Below, piece after piece: positions 1-6,744 of a stretch of 7,176 nucleotides of DNA (positions within the stretch are counted from its first letter, which is position 1; every line of letters begins with the position of its first letter). Under the pieces are notes generated by a model. That model was not told the origin of the DNA. It did no database searches and saw only the letters and a program-made list of their open reading frames with translations. The translations under genes and the position numbers were made by a program. This DNA is from Chromatiaceae bacterium (lineage in GTDB: Bacteria; Pseudomonadota; Gammaproteobacteria; Chromatiales; Chromatiaceae): positions 1 through 7,176 of the forward strand of contig JAEHCY010000026.1 in the NCBI GenBank assembly GCA_016880695.1. Direction: 5' to 3'.

Positions 1-85
1 CTGGACGGGGTAGGCGGCCCACTGGGAGAACAGTTCCCGGCTCACCACCCCGCGCCCGGGGAACTTTTGGCCGGCCAGCACCCGA
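1..85 (-). pseudogene. 5'-truncated copy of the gene at 6960-7176
   Basis: On the minus strand this reads RVLAGQKFPGRGVVSRE and onward, in the same frame as the protein at the right edge of the window. Of 85 aligned bases, 80 match positions 6999-7083. The mismatches are at 4, 7, 10, 34 and 66; four are silent and the one at 66 changes Glu to Lys. Similarity stops abruptly after base 85. Beyond it the frame meets a stop at 94-96 with no start codon in between, so this is a remnant without its 5' part. The 3' end runs off the left edge; the partner copy has 39 more bases to its stop codon. Mostly third-position differences mean both copies spent time under protein-level selection before this one was truncated. 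The function is unknown. Confidence 0.75.
1..85. repeat. Left direct repeat flanking the efflux operon
   Basis: This segment is a direct repeat of 6999-7083 in the same orientation (offset 6998), with 80 of 85 bases identical. It may extend left beyond the window. The right end of the match at base 85 is sharp, which marks a rearrangement junction beside the 3' end of the operon. Confidence 0.85.
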
Positions 86-175
86 CAATCGCTTCACCGT
101 GAACGGGTTACCGATACAGCAATGGTCCATCGCGTGGCTCAACCCCGGCTCCGTGCCCACGTATAGCCGGACCCC
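86..175. other. Spacer between operon end and repeat remnant
   Basis: This 90-base stretch has no credible gene. It holds an 11-base palindrome, TTCACCGTGAA (93-103), eight bases from the repeat junction. It also holds a weak hairpin, CCGGCT at 145-150 pairing with AGCCGG at 165-170. Neither is followed by a T-rich run in the direction of operon transcription, so no intrinsic terminator can be called after the lipoprotein gene. Confidence 0.5.
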
Positions 176-667
176 TCACCCGCCCGTCGGGGAAACGGGG
201 CTGGGCTCTCGCTCAGGCGTCGCTAAGATGCTGTGCGCCTCGTGGTGGATCACGCGGATCGATTGCATGTCCGACCGGGAAGGCAGGGTCAGCGTCGCGG
301 AGAAATGGGCTTCACTGGCTTTCGGGCTCGACTCCACAGCGCGAGTCGTCGTCTGACTCAGTATTCGTCCATCCTCTCCCAGGATTTCGATGTCGATGTG
401 GCCAGGAATACGCCCGCGCCCCGAGAAGGTCTCATCCAGGTGCCCCGAGATGTAGAGCTCTTTGTCGATTGCCTGTGCTTGAACCAAGCCGATCCGTACA
501 CTGTGAGAATCCACTCGTTCGACTTTCAACTCCCCGGTGACGACAAGGTCCGGTGTCAAGCCGGTGCAGGCCGACAACAGCAACAGACCAGCGATCTTCA
601 GTAGCGCACGCGCACCAGGAACCTTCACAGAGGTGCGTACTGAAGGGATCGATCCAGAAGCGTTCAT
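176..667 (-). CDS. Predicted lipoprotein, last gene of the efflux operon
   Basis: The product is 163 residues and I do not recognise its family. Residues 19-34 form a basic then hydrophobic segment ending in the lipobox LSAC, with Cys34 as the likely lipidated residue. Thr follows Cys34, with no Asp retention signal, so outer-membrane anchoring is the default expectation. The mature part is rich in alternating beta-type residues, for example VVTGELKVERV and HIDIEILGEDG, and looks like a small beta-sandwich domain. It has seven histidines, including H141, H142 and H145 in an HHEAH cluster that could bind metal. The tail after about residue 150 is Pro/Ser-rich. The ATG at 667 is supported by a 4-base ATGA overlap with the czcA stop and by an AGGAG ribosome site (675-679) seven bases upstream. 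Operon position suggests an accessory role in metal efflux or sensing, which is inference only. Expression may suffer because the upstream czcA is frameshifted. Confidence 0.8.
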   Translation of the reverse strand: MNASGSIPSVRTSVKVPGARALLKIAGLLLLSACTGLTPDLVVTGELKVERVDSHSVRIGLVQAQAIDKELYISGHLDETFSGRGRIPGHIDIEILGEDGRILSQTTTRAVESSPKASEAHFSATLTLPSRSDMQSIRVIHHEAHSILATPEREPSPVSPTGG

Positions 668-1416
668 TGTGCTTCTCCTGCGGATCTTGAGCCATCAACA
701 CCAAACCACCTGCCGCGGGAGAACGATGCGAACAGGGCGGGCACGACGAACAAGGTGAGAAACGTCGCGGAGACGAGGCCTCCGACGACCACGGTGGCAA
801 GGGGTCGCTGCACCTCGGAACCCACGCCGGTGGCGAACAGCATGGGAATCAGGCCGAGCGTGGCGATGCCGGCGGTCATGAGTACCGGGCGCAGACGCGA
901 CAAGGCTCCGCGGTAAACCGCCGCGTCCATGGATTCGCCGGCCTCGAGGTTCTGGTTGATCGCGTTGACCATCACCACCCCGTTGAGCACCGCGACCCCG
1001 AACAGGGCGATGAAACCGATGGAGCCGGGCACCGAAAGGTACTGACCGCTCAAGTAGAGGGCGGCGATGCCGCCAATCAGGGCCAGGGGCACGTTGAGCA
1101 TGATCAACAGGGCCTGGCCCACGGAGTGGAAGGCGAAGTACAGCAGGAGAAAGATCAGCCCCAGAGACAGGGGTACCACGACCATGAGCCGCGCCTGTGC
1201 CCGCTGCTGGTTCTCGAACTGGCCACCAAACACCAGGCTATAGCCGGGCGGAAGGACGACTTCCCGGTCGATGCGGTGGCGCAGCTCCGCCACCAAACCG
1301 CCCATGTCACGTCCCGCCAGGTTGGCCTCGACCACGACGCGGCGCTGCACGCCGTCGCGGCGGATCTGGGGCGGCCCCGACTCGATGGCCACACTCGCCA
1401 GGTCCCCCAGGCGCAC
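664..1416 (-). CDS. czcA: CzcA C-terminal fragment (frame after the duplication)
   Basis: This 250-residue frame holds the rest of CzcA, corresponding to residues 809-1058 of the restored protein. It covers the end of the second periplasmic region and helices 8-12. Typical family stretches are visible: FGGQFENQQRAQARL before helix 8, PGSIGFIALFGVAVLNG, RPVLMTAGIATLGLIPM and GSEVQRPLATVVVGG. The frame opens with a GTG at 1416 inside the duplicated repeat. No convincing ribosome site precedes it, so independent translation is doubtful and this is best read as the 3' half of a broken gene. Its stop (664-666) overlaps the start of the lipoprotein gene. Confidence 0.8.
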   Translation of the reverse strand: MRLGDLASVAIESGPPQIRRDGVQRRVVVEANLAGRDMGGLVAELRHRIDREVVLPPGYSLVFGGQFENQQRAQARLMVVVPLSLGLIFLLLYFAFHSVGQALLIMLNVPLALIGGIAALYLSGQYLSVPGSIGFIALFGVAVLNGVVMVNAINQNLEAGESMDAAVYRGALSRLRPVLMTAGIATLGLIPMLFATGVGSEVQRPLATVVVGGLVSATFLTLFVVPALFASFSRGRWFGVDGSRSAGEAQ

Positions 1417-3850
1417 CCAGGCGCACCCAGGCGCCGCTCGGTGACTTCAGGATTAGGCCGCGGATAGCATCCACGCTGTTGCGATGCTGGGACGCCAGGC
1501 GAACCTGGATGTCATAGCGCTCATTGCCGCGAATCACCTGCCCCGCGCTCATGCCCCCGATGGCGTCGGCTACCAGGTCCATGACCTGGGCCACCGGAAT
1601 GCCGAAGCGCGCCAGCCTGTCCCGATCCGGGCGCACCACCAGTTGCGACTCGCCTGCGATCGGCTCCAGAGCCACGTCCCTTGTTCCGGACACCCCCTTG
1701 ACCAGCGCCTCGATGGCCCGTCCCTTCTCGGCGAGCACCGCGAGATCCGGTCCGAACAGCTTGATCGCAAGCTCTGCCTTGACCCCCGAGAGCAGCTCGT
1801 CTACACGGGTAGCGATGGGTTGGGAGAAGGAAAACAACAACCCGGGATGCACCGACATTCGCGCTTCCATCACCTGCTGGAGCTCGGCCCTGTCGTTCGC
1901 CGTGGTCCACTGCTCCACGGGCTTGAGTCCGACGTAGATCTCGATATTGGACACCGGCTCCGGATCGCCGCCCAGCTCCGCGCGGCCGATGCGGCTGGAG
2001 GCGTAGGTGACCTCCGGGATCTCCATCAACGCCTGCTCGAGCCTGGCCGCCACGCCCAGCGCGGTCGTCAGACTGCTAGAAGGCGCGAGGGTGACGCGAA
2101 TGTTGACCGTACCCTCCTCGAGCTCCGGAACAAACTCGGTGCCAAGGCGGGGCAGCAGCGCCATGGCACCGGCAAACAGGGTAACGGCCATCAGCACCAC
2201 CCACCAACGCCCCGCGAGCGCCCGCCGCAACAGACGCTGGTACCCCCACTGCAGGGGAGCCAGGACCGGGCTGACTCGATGGCGTGGGGCGCGGCGAAAG
2301 CTGTAGGACGCCAGGGCCGGCATCACCACCAGGCCCACGAACAGAGAAGCTAGCATCGCTAGGACGATGGACACGGCCATCGGCTGGAATAGCTTGCCCT
2401 CCACGCCCTCCAGGGTAAACAGGGGGGCGAACACCACGACAATGATGATGACGGCGTAAAACACCGCCCGACCCACCTCCCGGGCCGCCTCCTCGATGCG
2501 CAGGGGGATGCCACCGCGGTCGCGGGCGGCGTCGACGGAGCCGGAATCTTCTGAGATATGGTTGAAGATGTTCTCCATCATCACCACGGAGCCGTCCACC
2601 ATCATGCCAATAGCGATGGCGAGCCCGCCCAGGGACATCAGATTGGCCGAGAGGCCCCAGTAGCTCATCACGGCAAGGGCCACGCCCACGGACAGGGGCA
2701 CCGAGATCAGCACCAGCAGGGTGGCGCGCAGGTTGAGGAGGAACAGCGCCAGGACCAATACGATCAGAATGAATGCCTCCACCAGTGCCTTGCCGACCGT
2801 GATCACCGCCTTCTCCACCAGGTCCGCCTGGTTGTAGAAGGGCTCGATGGTCACCCCCTCAGGCAATGCCTGCTGGACGGAGGGCAGGCGTGCCAGGATG
2901 CCGTCGATGACGGCCTTGGTATTTGCCCCCATCCGCTTGAGCACGATCCCGGCCACCACCTCGCCCAGCGGGCGGGGGGTACCGTCGGCCTCACGCAGGC
3001 TCATGGTCACCGCCCCCTGGCGGACCTCGCCGCCGAAGGTCACATCCGCCACGTCGCGGACCCGCACCGGCACACCGTCCACATCCTTGAGTGGGATATC
3101 GCCGATGTCGCGCAGTCCGTCCTCGCCCGCTCGCACCCAGCCCACACCACGGATAACGAGCTGCTCGGGCCCCCGATCCAGATACCAACCCCCGGCGTTG
3201 CGATTGTTGGCCTCGATAGCCTGCGCCAGGTCTTGGACCGACAGCCCCTGGGCCAGCAACCGTTTGGGGTCCACCCGGACCTGATACTGGCGCACCTCCC
3301 CGCCGAAGGAGAGCACCTCGGTAATGCCCTCCACCGGCATCAGCAGCAGCTTCACCACCCAATCATTGAGTCCCCGCAGGGCCATGGCGTCGAAGCGCTG
3401 CGGGTCATCCGTGCGCAGAATGTACTGGAACACCTGGCCTAGCCCGGAGGTGTTCGGCCCCATCTCCGGCGTGCCCACCCCTGCGGGGATCTGCCCTCGT
3501 GCATCCTGAAGTCGCTCGAACACGAGCTGTCTGGCGAAATAGATATCGGTCCCCTCCTCGAACACCACCGTGACGACCGAAAGCCCCGTCTTGGAGATGG
3601 AGCGTACCTCCCGCACGTCCGGAAGGGCGTACATCACCGCTTCGATGGGATAGGTGATGAGCTGCTCCACCTCCTCGGCCGCTAGTCCAGGGGCCTCGGT
3701 GTTGATGCTCACCTGGACGTTGGTAACGTCCGGGAAGGCGTCCAGGTTGAGTCGCGGCAGCAGCAGGGCAGCGCCGGCGATGGTGGCGAGCAGGGCTAGC
3801 ACCACCAACAGGCGGTTCTGCACCGCCCAGACGATCAGTCTGTCTACCAT
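1307..3850 (-). CDS. czcA: CzcA N-terminal fragment (847-residue frame as written)
   Basis: Residues 1-812 are native RND sequence. Helix 1 is at about 14-32, followed by the first large periplasmic (porter and docking) region to about 340. Helices 2-6 lie at about 346-515 and helix 7 at about 549-567. The start of the second periplasmic region follows, to 812. The helix 4 signature is AIGMMVDGSVVMMEN (413-427) and contains the Asp of the proton relay (D419). SYWGLSANLMSLGGLAI just before it is typical of metal-type RND pumps. Residues 813-847 (APGGPGECGHRV and onward) are out of frame, rich in Arg, Gly and Pro, and resemble nothing. This fragment would be a truncated membrane protein and is probably degraded. 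There is no strong ribosome site before the ATG, so translation probably depends on coupling to czcB. Confidence 0.8.
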   Translation of the reverse strand: MVDRLIVWAVQNRLLVVLALLATIAGAALLLPRLNLDAFPDVTNVQVSINTEAPGLAAEEVEQLITYPIEAVMYALPDVREVRSISKTGLSVVTVVFEEGTDIYFARQLVFERLQDARGQIPAGVGTPEMGPNTSGLGQVFQYILRTDDPQRFDAMALRGLNDWVVKLLLMPVEGITEVLSFGGEVRQYQVRVDPKRLLAQGLSVQDLAQAIEANNRNAGGWYLDRGPEQLVIRGVGWVRAGEDGLRDIGDIPLKDVDGVPVRVRDVADVTFGGEVRQGAVTMSLREADGTPRPLGEVVAGIVLKRMGANTKAVIDGILARLPSVQQALPEGVTIEPFYNQADLVEKAVITVGKALVEAFILIVLVLALFLLNLRATLLVLISVPLSVGVALAVMSYWGLSANLMSLGGLAIAIGMMVDGSVVMMENIFNHISEDSGSVDAARDRGGIPLRIEEAAREVGRAVFYAVIIIVVVFAPLFTLEGVEGKLFQPMAVSIVLAMLASLFVGLVVMPALASYSFRRAPRHRVSPVLAPLQWGYQRLLRRALAGRWWVVLMAVTLFAGAMALLPRLGTEFVPELEEGTVNIRVTLAPSSSLTTALGVAARLEQALMEIPEVTYASSRIGRAELGGDPEPVSNIEIYVGLKPVEQWTTANDRAELQQVMEARMSVHPGLLFSFSQPIATRVDELLSGVKAELAIKLFGPDLAVLAEKGRAIEALVKGVSGTRDVALEPIAGESQLVVRPDRDRLARFGIPVAQVMDLVADAIGGMSAGQVIRGNERYDIQVRLASQHRNSVDAIRGLILKSPSGAWVRLGAPGGPGECGHRVGAAPDPPRRRAAPRRGRGQPGGT
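1406..1434. repeat. Tandem 10-bp repeat (2.9 copies) disrupting czcA
   Basis: The unit GCGCACCCAG occurs at 1411-1420 and again at 1421-1430. Period-10 identity extends over 1406-1434 because CCCAG precedes and GCGC follows. With one unit removed, the sequence still holds CCCAGGCGC twice, one base apart, so the ancestral site was already prone to replication slippage. The extra unit shifts the czcA frame by +1. Confidence 0.95.
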
Positions 3851-3861
3851 GGCGGCGCCGC

Positions 3862-5064
3862 TCAGTGCCCGTGCAGATCGAACCCGCCCTTGGCGAGCTC
3901 GGCTGCCAGAAAGAAGGCCCCGTGGGTCACCACCTCGGTGCCCGGAGCTATCCCCTCGATCACCGCAAGGCCACCCGCGGTACGCACCAGCCGCACCTCG
4001 GCGGGCCTGAACGCCCCCGCCTCGTCACCGGTCGTGAATACCTGCCAATCGCCATCGGGACTGCGCAGCACGGCCGTCTCGGGCAGTGCCAGGACCGGTT
4101 CACCGCCGCCGACCTGTGCCACGACGTCGACAAACACCCCAGGATGGAGACGGTGAGCGGGGTCCGGCACCTCGAGTCGCACCGCCTGGGTACGGCTCGC
4201 TTCGTCGATCCGGTGGTGGATCTGGGTCAGGCGCCCCTCGATCCAGGCGCCTCCGTAGCCCACCTGAGCCGAGGCGCCGACGGCCAGACGGGCAACCTCT
4301 TCGGCCGACATGCGTGCCTCGACCCAACGCACCGACTCGTCGGTGACCTCGAACAGTGCGCGGCCCGGCTCGACCAACTCGCCGAGCAGGAAATCGTCGG
4401 CCACAACCGTGCCGGCTTGGGGGGCGAGCAGCGAGAAGGTGCCGTCGGCCTTGGCGGCGCCGGATCGCAGCAGTTCATCCACCTGGTCCAGAGTCATGCC
4501 GAAGGCCAGCACCCGTGCCCTGGCCTGTTGGCGGGTAGTCTGTGCCTCCAGGTAACGCCCTTCGGAGACGACCTTGGCGCCGAGCTCGCGCACCCGCGCC
4601 CACTCCCGCTCCGCGACCACCAGATGACCCTGCGCCTCGGCCAGTCCTACGCTGGAGAGCGTCACCAGCGGTTGACCGGCCGCGACGCGATCACCTAGAC
4701 GCGCATGCCGAGCCGTTACCTGGGCGGTGATGCGAGGGGCGACGCGGACTGTCGCATAGGCATTCAGCCGCACCTCACCGGGTGCGCGTAGGGTCTCACC
4801 GAGGACACGGGGCTGAAGGATCTCCGTCCGCAAATCAAGGGTTCGCAACTGGGCGGGCGCCAGGTGAACCTCGGGCGGTGAATCCTCGGCGTGTCCCTGC
4901 TCGCCTTTGTGCGCGCCCGTGGGTTCCTCTTGGTGGTGTTTCTGGGTGTGTGGGCCAACGCCCTGGTCTACAGCTATTTGACGCGAGGCCGGCGACTCCA
5001 TCGCCGGAACATTCCCACTGCCCAACAGCAGGGCTAGCCACAATGTCCCGTACCCTGTGCTCAT
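3862..5064 (-). CDS. czcB: CzcB-type periplasmic adaptor (membrane fusion protein)
   Basis: The product is 400 residues and would link the CzcA pump to the CzcC channel across the periplasm. A hydrophobic N-terminus (about 7-20) acts as signal sequence. A His-rich stretch follows, with H39, H43, H44, H52, H58 and H67. The fold is a split lipoyl domain around 107-137 (VRVAPRITAQVTARHARLGD) and 208-241, joined by a helical hairpin at about 140-200. A beta-barrel lies at about 245-318 and a membrane-proximal domain at about 320-390. The protein ends in DLHGH. I chose ATG 5064 because it makes a 4-base ATGA overlap with the czcC stop and follows a G-rich ribosome-site-like run (5071-5078). The open frame continues upstream to 5307, but that part is low-complexity Gly/Ala/Arg sequence overlapping czcC. 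The gene ends 11 bases before czcA. Substrate specificity cannot be read from it. Confidence 0.9.
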   Translation of the reverse strand: MSTGYGTLWLALLLGSGNVPAMESPASRQIAVDQGVGPHTQKHHQEEPTGAHKGEQGHAEDSPPEVHLAPAQLRTLDLRTEILQPRVLGETLRAPGEVRLNAYATVRVAPRITAQVTARHARLGDRVAAGQPLVTLSSVGLAEAQGHLVVAEREWARVRELGAKVVSEGRYLEAQTTRQQARARVLAFGMTLDQVDELLRSGAAKADGTFSLLAPQAGTVVADDFLLGELVEPGRALFEVTDESVRWVEARMSAEEVARLAVGASAQVGYGGAWIEGRLTQIHHRIDEASRTQAVRLEVPDPAHRLHPGVFVDVVAQVGGGEPVLALPETAVLRSPDGDWQVFTTGDEAGAFRPAEVRLVRTAGGLAVIEGIAPGTEVVTHGAFFLAAELAKGGFDLHGH

Positions 5065-6338
5065 CGCCCGTCCCCCCCGTGCTCGAGTCCGAGCCAGGTT
5101 TGCACCTGCCCGGCGGCGCGCAACCAGGCCAGCCAGGCCTGCCGCAGCTCGCGCCGCAGCGTGAGGCCGGCCGTCTCGGCCTCCAGGCTCTGTTTGACCT
5201 GGACCAGATAATCGGTAGTGGTTAGCTCCCCTACATCCCAGAGCCGATCCAGGAGCTTGAGCCGCCTCTCCAGACCCCCGCGGCCCTGGCGCTCCCAGAC
5301 CTGCCATGCCCCGCGCAGGGTGCGGTAGCGTGTCTCGGCCGCCGCAAGGCGGGCCAGAACCTGACGCTCCACCTGTCCAGCCACCTGTGCCGCCTGGTTG
5401 GACTCGCTGTGGGCCGCATCCACCTCGGCCCGGAAATCGTTGCGCAGCGGAAGCGGGATGGTGAGACGCAGCCCGACCAGCATCTCGCGGTCCTCTCGAC
5501 CGCCCTTAACGCCGATGGAGGGGTCGGCCCAGCGGTCCCGATCGGCGCGCCGCACGGCCGCTGCCGCGGCCAGAGCCCGCGACCTGGCGACCTGGACTTC
5601 CGGATGCCGTGCCGCCAGGTCAGCAGCGGGGCCTGCCCGTGGCAGTGTCTCGGCTGGGACCTGTGGCAGGCTGGCCTTTGGGGGGCCCATCGTACCGGCG
5701 ATCCGCTGCAGGCTGTCCAGGACATCGGTTAACCGCGCCTCCTCCCTGGCGCGGGTCAGCTCGCCCTCCACATTGGCCAGCTCCGCCAGCTCCACTTCCG
5801 TCTGACCCAGGTCACCGGCCTTGCCCCGCTCTCGGGCTACCTTGGCAAAGCGCCCCATCAGACCGGCTTGACGCTCCGCGAGCTCGATTGCGGCCCGACC
5901 GTCTTCGTACTCCGCCAGGGCGACCAGCAGCTCACCGGTAAGGCGCTCCCTTACCGCATCCTGCTCGGCACGTGCGGCGGTGAGATTGCCATCGGCCGCG
6001 GTTTGGCGGGCCTCGCGCTTGCCATGCCAATCCACTGTCTGGCTGAGCACCGCCGTGGTTTTGTCGATATCCGAATGCTCGTACTCGAGCTCCAGCTCGG
6101 GGTTATAGATGGGCCGTCCAGCGCCCTCGGCGCGCGCACCCGCCGCTTCGGCACCCGCTGCCACCGCCGCGAGCTCCGGATTGTCGGCAAGCGCCTGTGC
6201 GACCCAAGCCACCAACCGCGGATTGGCCGGAGCCGGGTTGGAAGTCCCTGCCGAGGCCACAGGGACCCCGGTCCAAGTCAGTGTAAGAACGCAGGCGTGC
6301 GCCAGCGAGATGGTCGCGGCTGCAATAGAAGCTCGCAT
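5061..6338 (-). CDS. czcC: CzcC-type outer-membrane efflux channel (TolC family)
   Basis: The product is 425 residues, usual for a CzcC/OEP-family protein. It forms the trimeric outer-membrane and periplasmic tunnel of the exporter. A signal peptide covers residues 1-30 and ends in VASA. Two repeats of the outer-membrane efflux domain follow. The first carries YNPELELEYEH and LSQTVDWHGKREAR (about 78-111), the second DPSIGVKGG and VGLRLTIPLPLRND (about 272-301). Long Ala/Glu/Arg-rich helices after each, at about 105-215 and 305-415, are the periplasmic coiled coils. ATG 6338 is supported by AGGA at 6347-6350, eight bases upstream. The stop overlaps the czcB start. A 7-base C run (5072-5078 on the plus strand) lies near the 3' end, but the frame is intact to the stop. 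Assignment to the family is firm; the metal is not known. Confidence 0.9.
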   Translation of the reverse strand: MRASIAAATISLAHACVLTLTWTGVPVASAGTSNPAPANPRLVAWVAQALADNPELAAVAAGAEAAGARAEGAGRPIYNPELELEYEHSDIDKTTAVLSQTVDWHGKREARQTAADGNLTAARAEQDAVRERLTGELLVALAEYEDGRAAIELAERQAGLMGRFAKVARERGKAGDLGQTEVELAELANVEGELTRAREEARLTDVLDSLQRIAGTMGPPKASLPQVPAETLPRAGPAADLAARHPEVQVARSRALAAAAAVRRADRDRWADPSIGVKGGREDREMLVGLRLTIPLPLRNDFRAEVDAAHSESNQAAQVAGQVERQVLARLAAAETRYRTLRGAWQVWERQGRGGLERRLKLLDRLWDVGELTTTDYLVQVKQSLEAETAGLTLRRELRQAWLAWLRAAGQVQTWLGLEHGGDGR

Positions 6339-6370
6339 CGATTGGGTCCTGTAAGTTTGAGTCGACGAAC

Positions 6371-6393
6371 CCGCCGAGCGCGCGGCGCGGCGG
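6371..6393 (-). other. GC-rich hairpin between the small protein gene and czcC
   Basis: CCGCCG at 6371-6376 can pair with CGGCGG at 6388-6393. Two further pairs lie inside, after an A/G mismatch. The hairpin sits in the 71-base intercistronic gap upstream of the czcC ribosome site. No T-run follows in the transcribed direction, so it is not a clear terminator. It could set mRNA stability or the relative output of the two genes. Confidence 0.35.
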
Positions 6394-6409
6394 ACGGTCA
6401 GACGAGGCT

Positions 6410-6727
6410 TCAGGACTGCGGAGGCTCTAGCGGGGGACGCGTGGAACGAGTGGTGTAACGGCTTATTGCCGGAGCCGGGTACCCGGCCATGAGCCTAGGC
6501 CCAGCGGATTGGGGGCGTTGGGGAAGACCGATCAAGTGTCCAACGGCGTGGCAGCAGTGGTCACAACCGAGATCATAACCGTCGCCGCCGCCGTCGGGCG
6601 TAGATCCCCACTGACCACTCGCGTGTGCGTGATCGACCCCAACTGGCCCGTCCCACGCGGACACCGAGACGGTCCCGTAGCCGAGGAACGAGATCAGCAC
6701 GATGAGGGCGATGAGGCGGCGGAGCAT
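6410..6727 (-). CDS. Small exported Cys/His-rich protein, first gene of the operon
   Basis: The product is 105 residues. A clear signal peptide (MLRRLIALIVLISFLGYG, cleavage probably near 24 after VSVSA) sends it to the periplasm. The mature part has DHAHAS (H33, H35), a Gly-rich linker, then CDHCCHAVGHLIGL with C55, H57, C58, C59, H60 and H64, a dense soft-metal ligand cluster. The tail from about 70 is Pro/Arg-rich and probably disordered. Small exported proteins with such clusters are common at the head of czc-type operons (the CzcI/DUF2946-like group), but I place it there only by resemblance. ATG 6727 gives the best signal peptide although no good ribosome site precedes it. The gene ends 71 bases before czcC. 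A role as periplasmic metal chaperone, buffer or sensor is inference. Confidence 0.7.
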   Translation of the reverse strand: MLRRLIALIVLISFLGYGTVSVSAWDGPVGVDHAHASGQWGSTPDGGGDGYDLGCDHCCHAVGHLIGLPQRPQSAGPRLMAGYPAPAISRYTTRSTRPPLEPPQS

Positions 6728-6744
6728 GAACAGGGTTCAAATGG

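Larger units (their letters stand above)
664..3850 (-). pseudogene. czcA: CzcA-type RND metal efflux pump, frameshifted by a 10-bp duplication
   Basis: This is the inner-membrane proton/cation antiporter of a heavy-metal RND system. It would trimerise and pair with CzcB and CzcC. The locus is 3187 bases. Deleting one copy of the tandem 10-mer at 1411-1430 gives 3177 bases, that is 1058 codons plus stop, which is a normal length for the family. The joined frame reads through SGAWVRLGDLASVAIESGPP, a continuous RND periplasmic sequence. As written, translation leaves the correct frame after residue 812, adds 35 foreign residues and stops at 1307-1309. The product lacks helices 8-12 and should not form a working pump. 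The start ATG lies 11 bases after the czcB stop, and the stop overlaps the lipoprotein start. The rest of the gene has no other lesion, which fits a recent event or a sequence error. Substrate is uncertain (Zn/Co/Cd versus Ni). Confidence 0.9.

Noticed and set aside
1..85. Insertion-sequence ends or terminal inverted repeats around the operon.
   Set aside because: The flanking copies are direct rather than inverted, are coding sequence, and no transposase or integrase is present in the window.
145..170. Hairpin after the lipoprotein gene as an intrinsic terminator.
   Set aside because: The stem is only six pairs with a 14-base loop, and no T-run follows on the minus strand.
1307..1440. Programmed ribosomal frameshifting to join the two czcA halves.
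   Set aside because: No slippery heptamer or adjacent pseudoknot is evident. A perfect 10-base tandem duplication explains the shift completely.
1401..1440. CRISPR-like repeats.
   Set aside because: The units are 10 bases, directly adjacent and inside a coding gene, with no spacers.
1484..3442. Long plus-strand open frames (289 and 294 codons) opposite czcA, some His-rich.
   Set aside because: They lie antisense to a well-conserved RND gene. High G+C suppresses stop codons, and the His-rich stretch is the mirror of conserved helix 4 codons. No protein family features are visible.
3865..4698. A 277-codon plus-strand open frame opposite czcB.
   Set aside because: It is an antisense shadow of a clear adaptor gene, with no ribosome site or recognisable domain.
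5065..5307. N-terminal extension of czcB by 81 codons.
   Set aside because: The extension is low-complexity and overlaps czcC out of frame. ATG 5064 has the ATGA overlap and begins a signal sequence.
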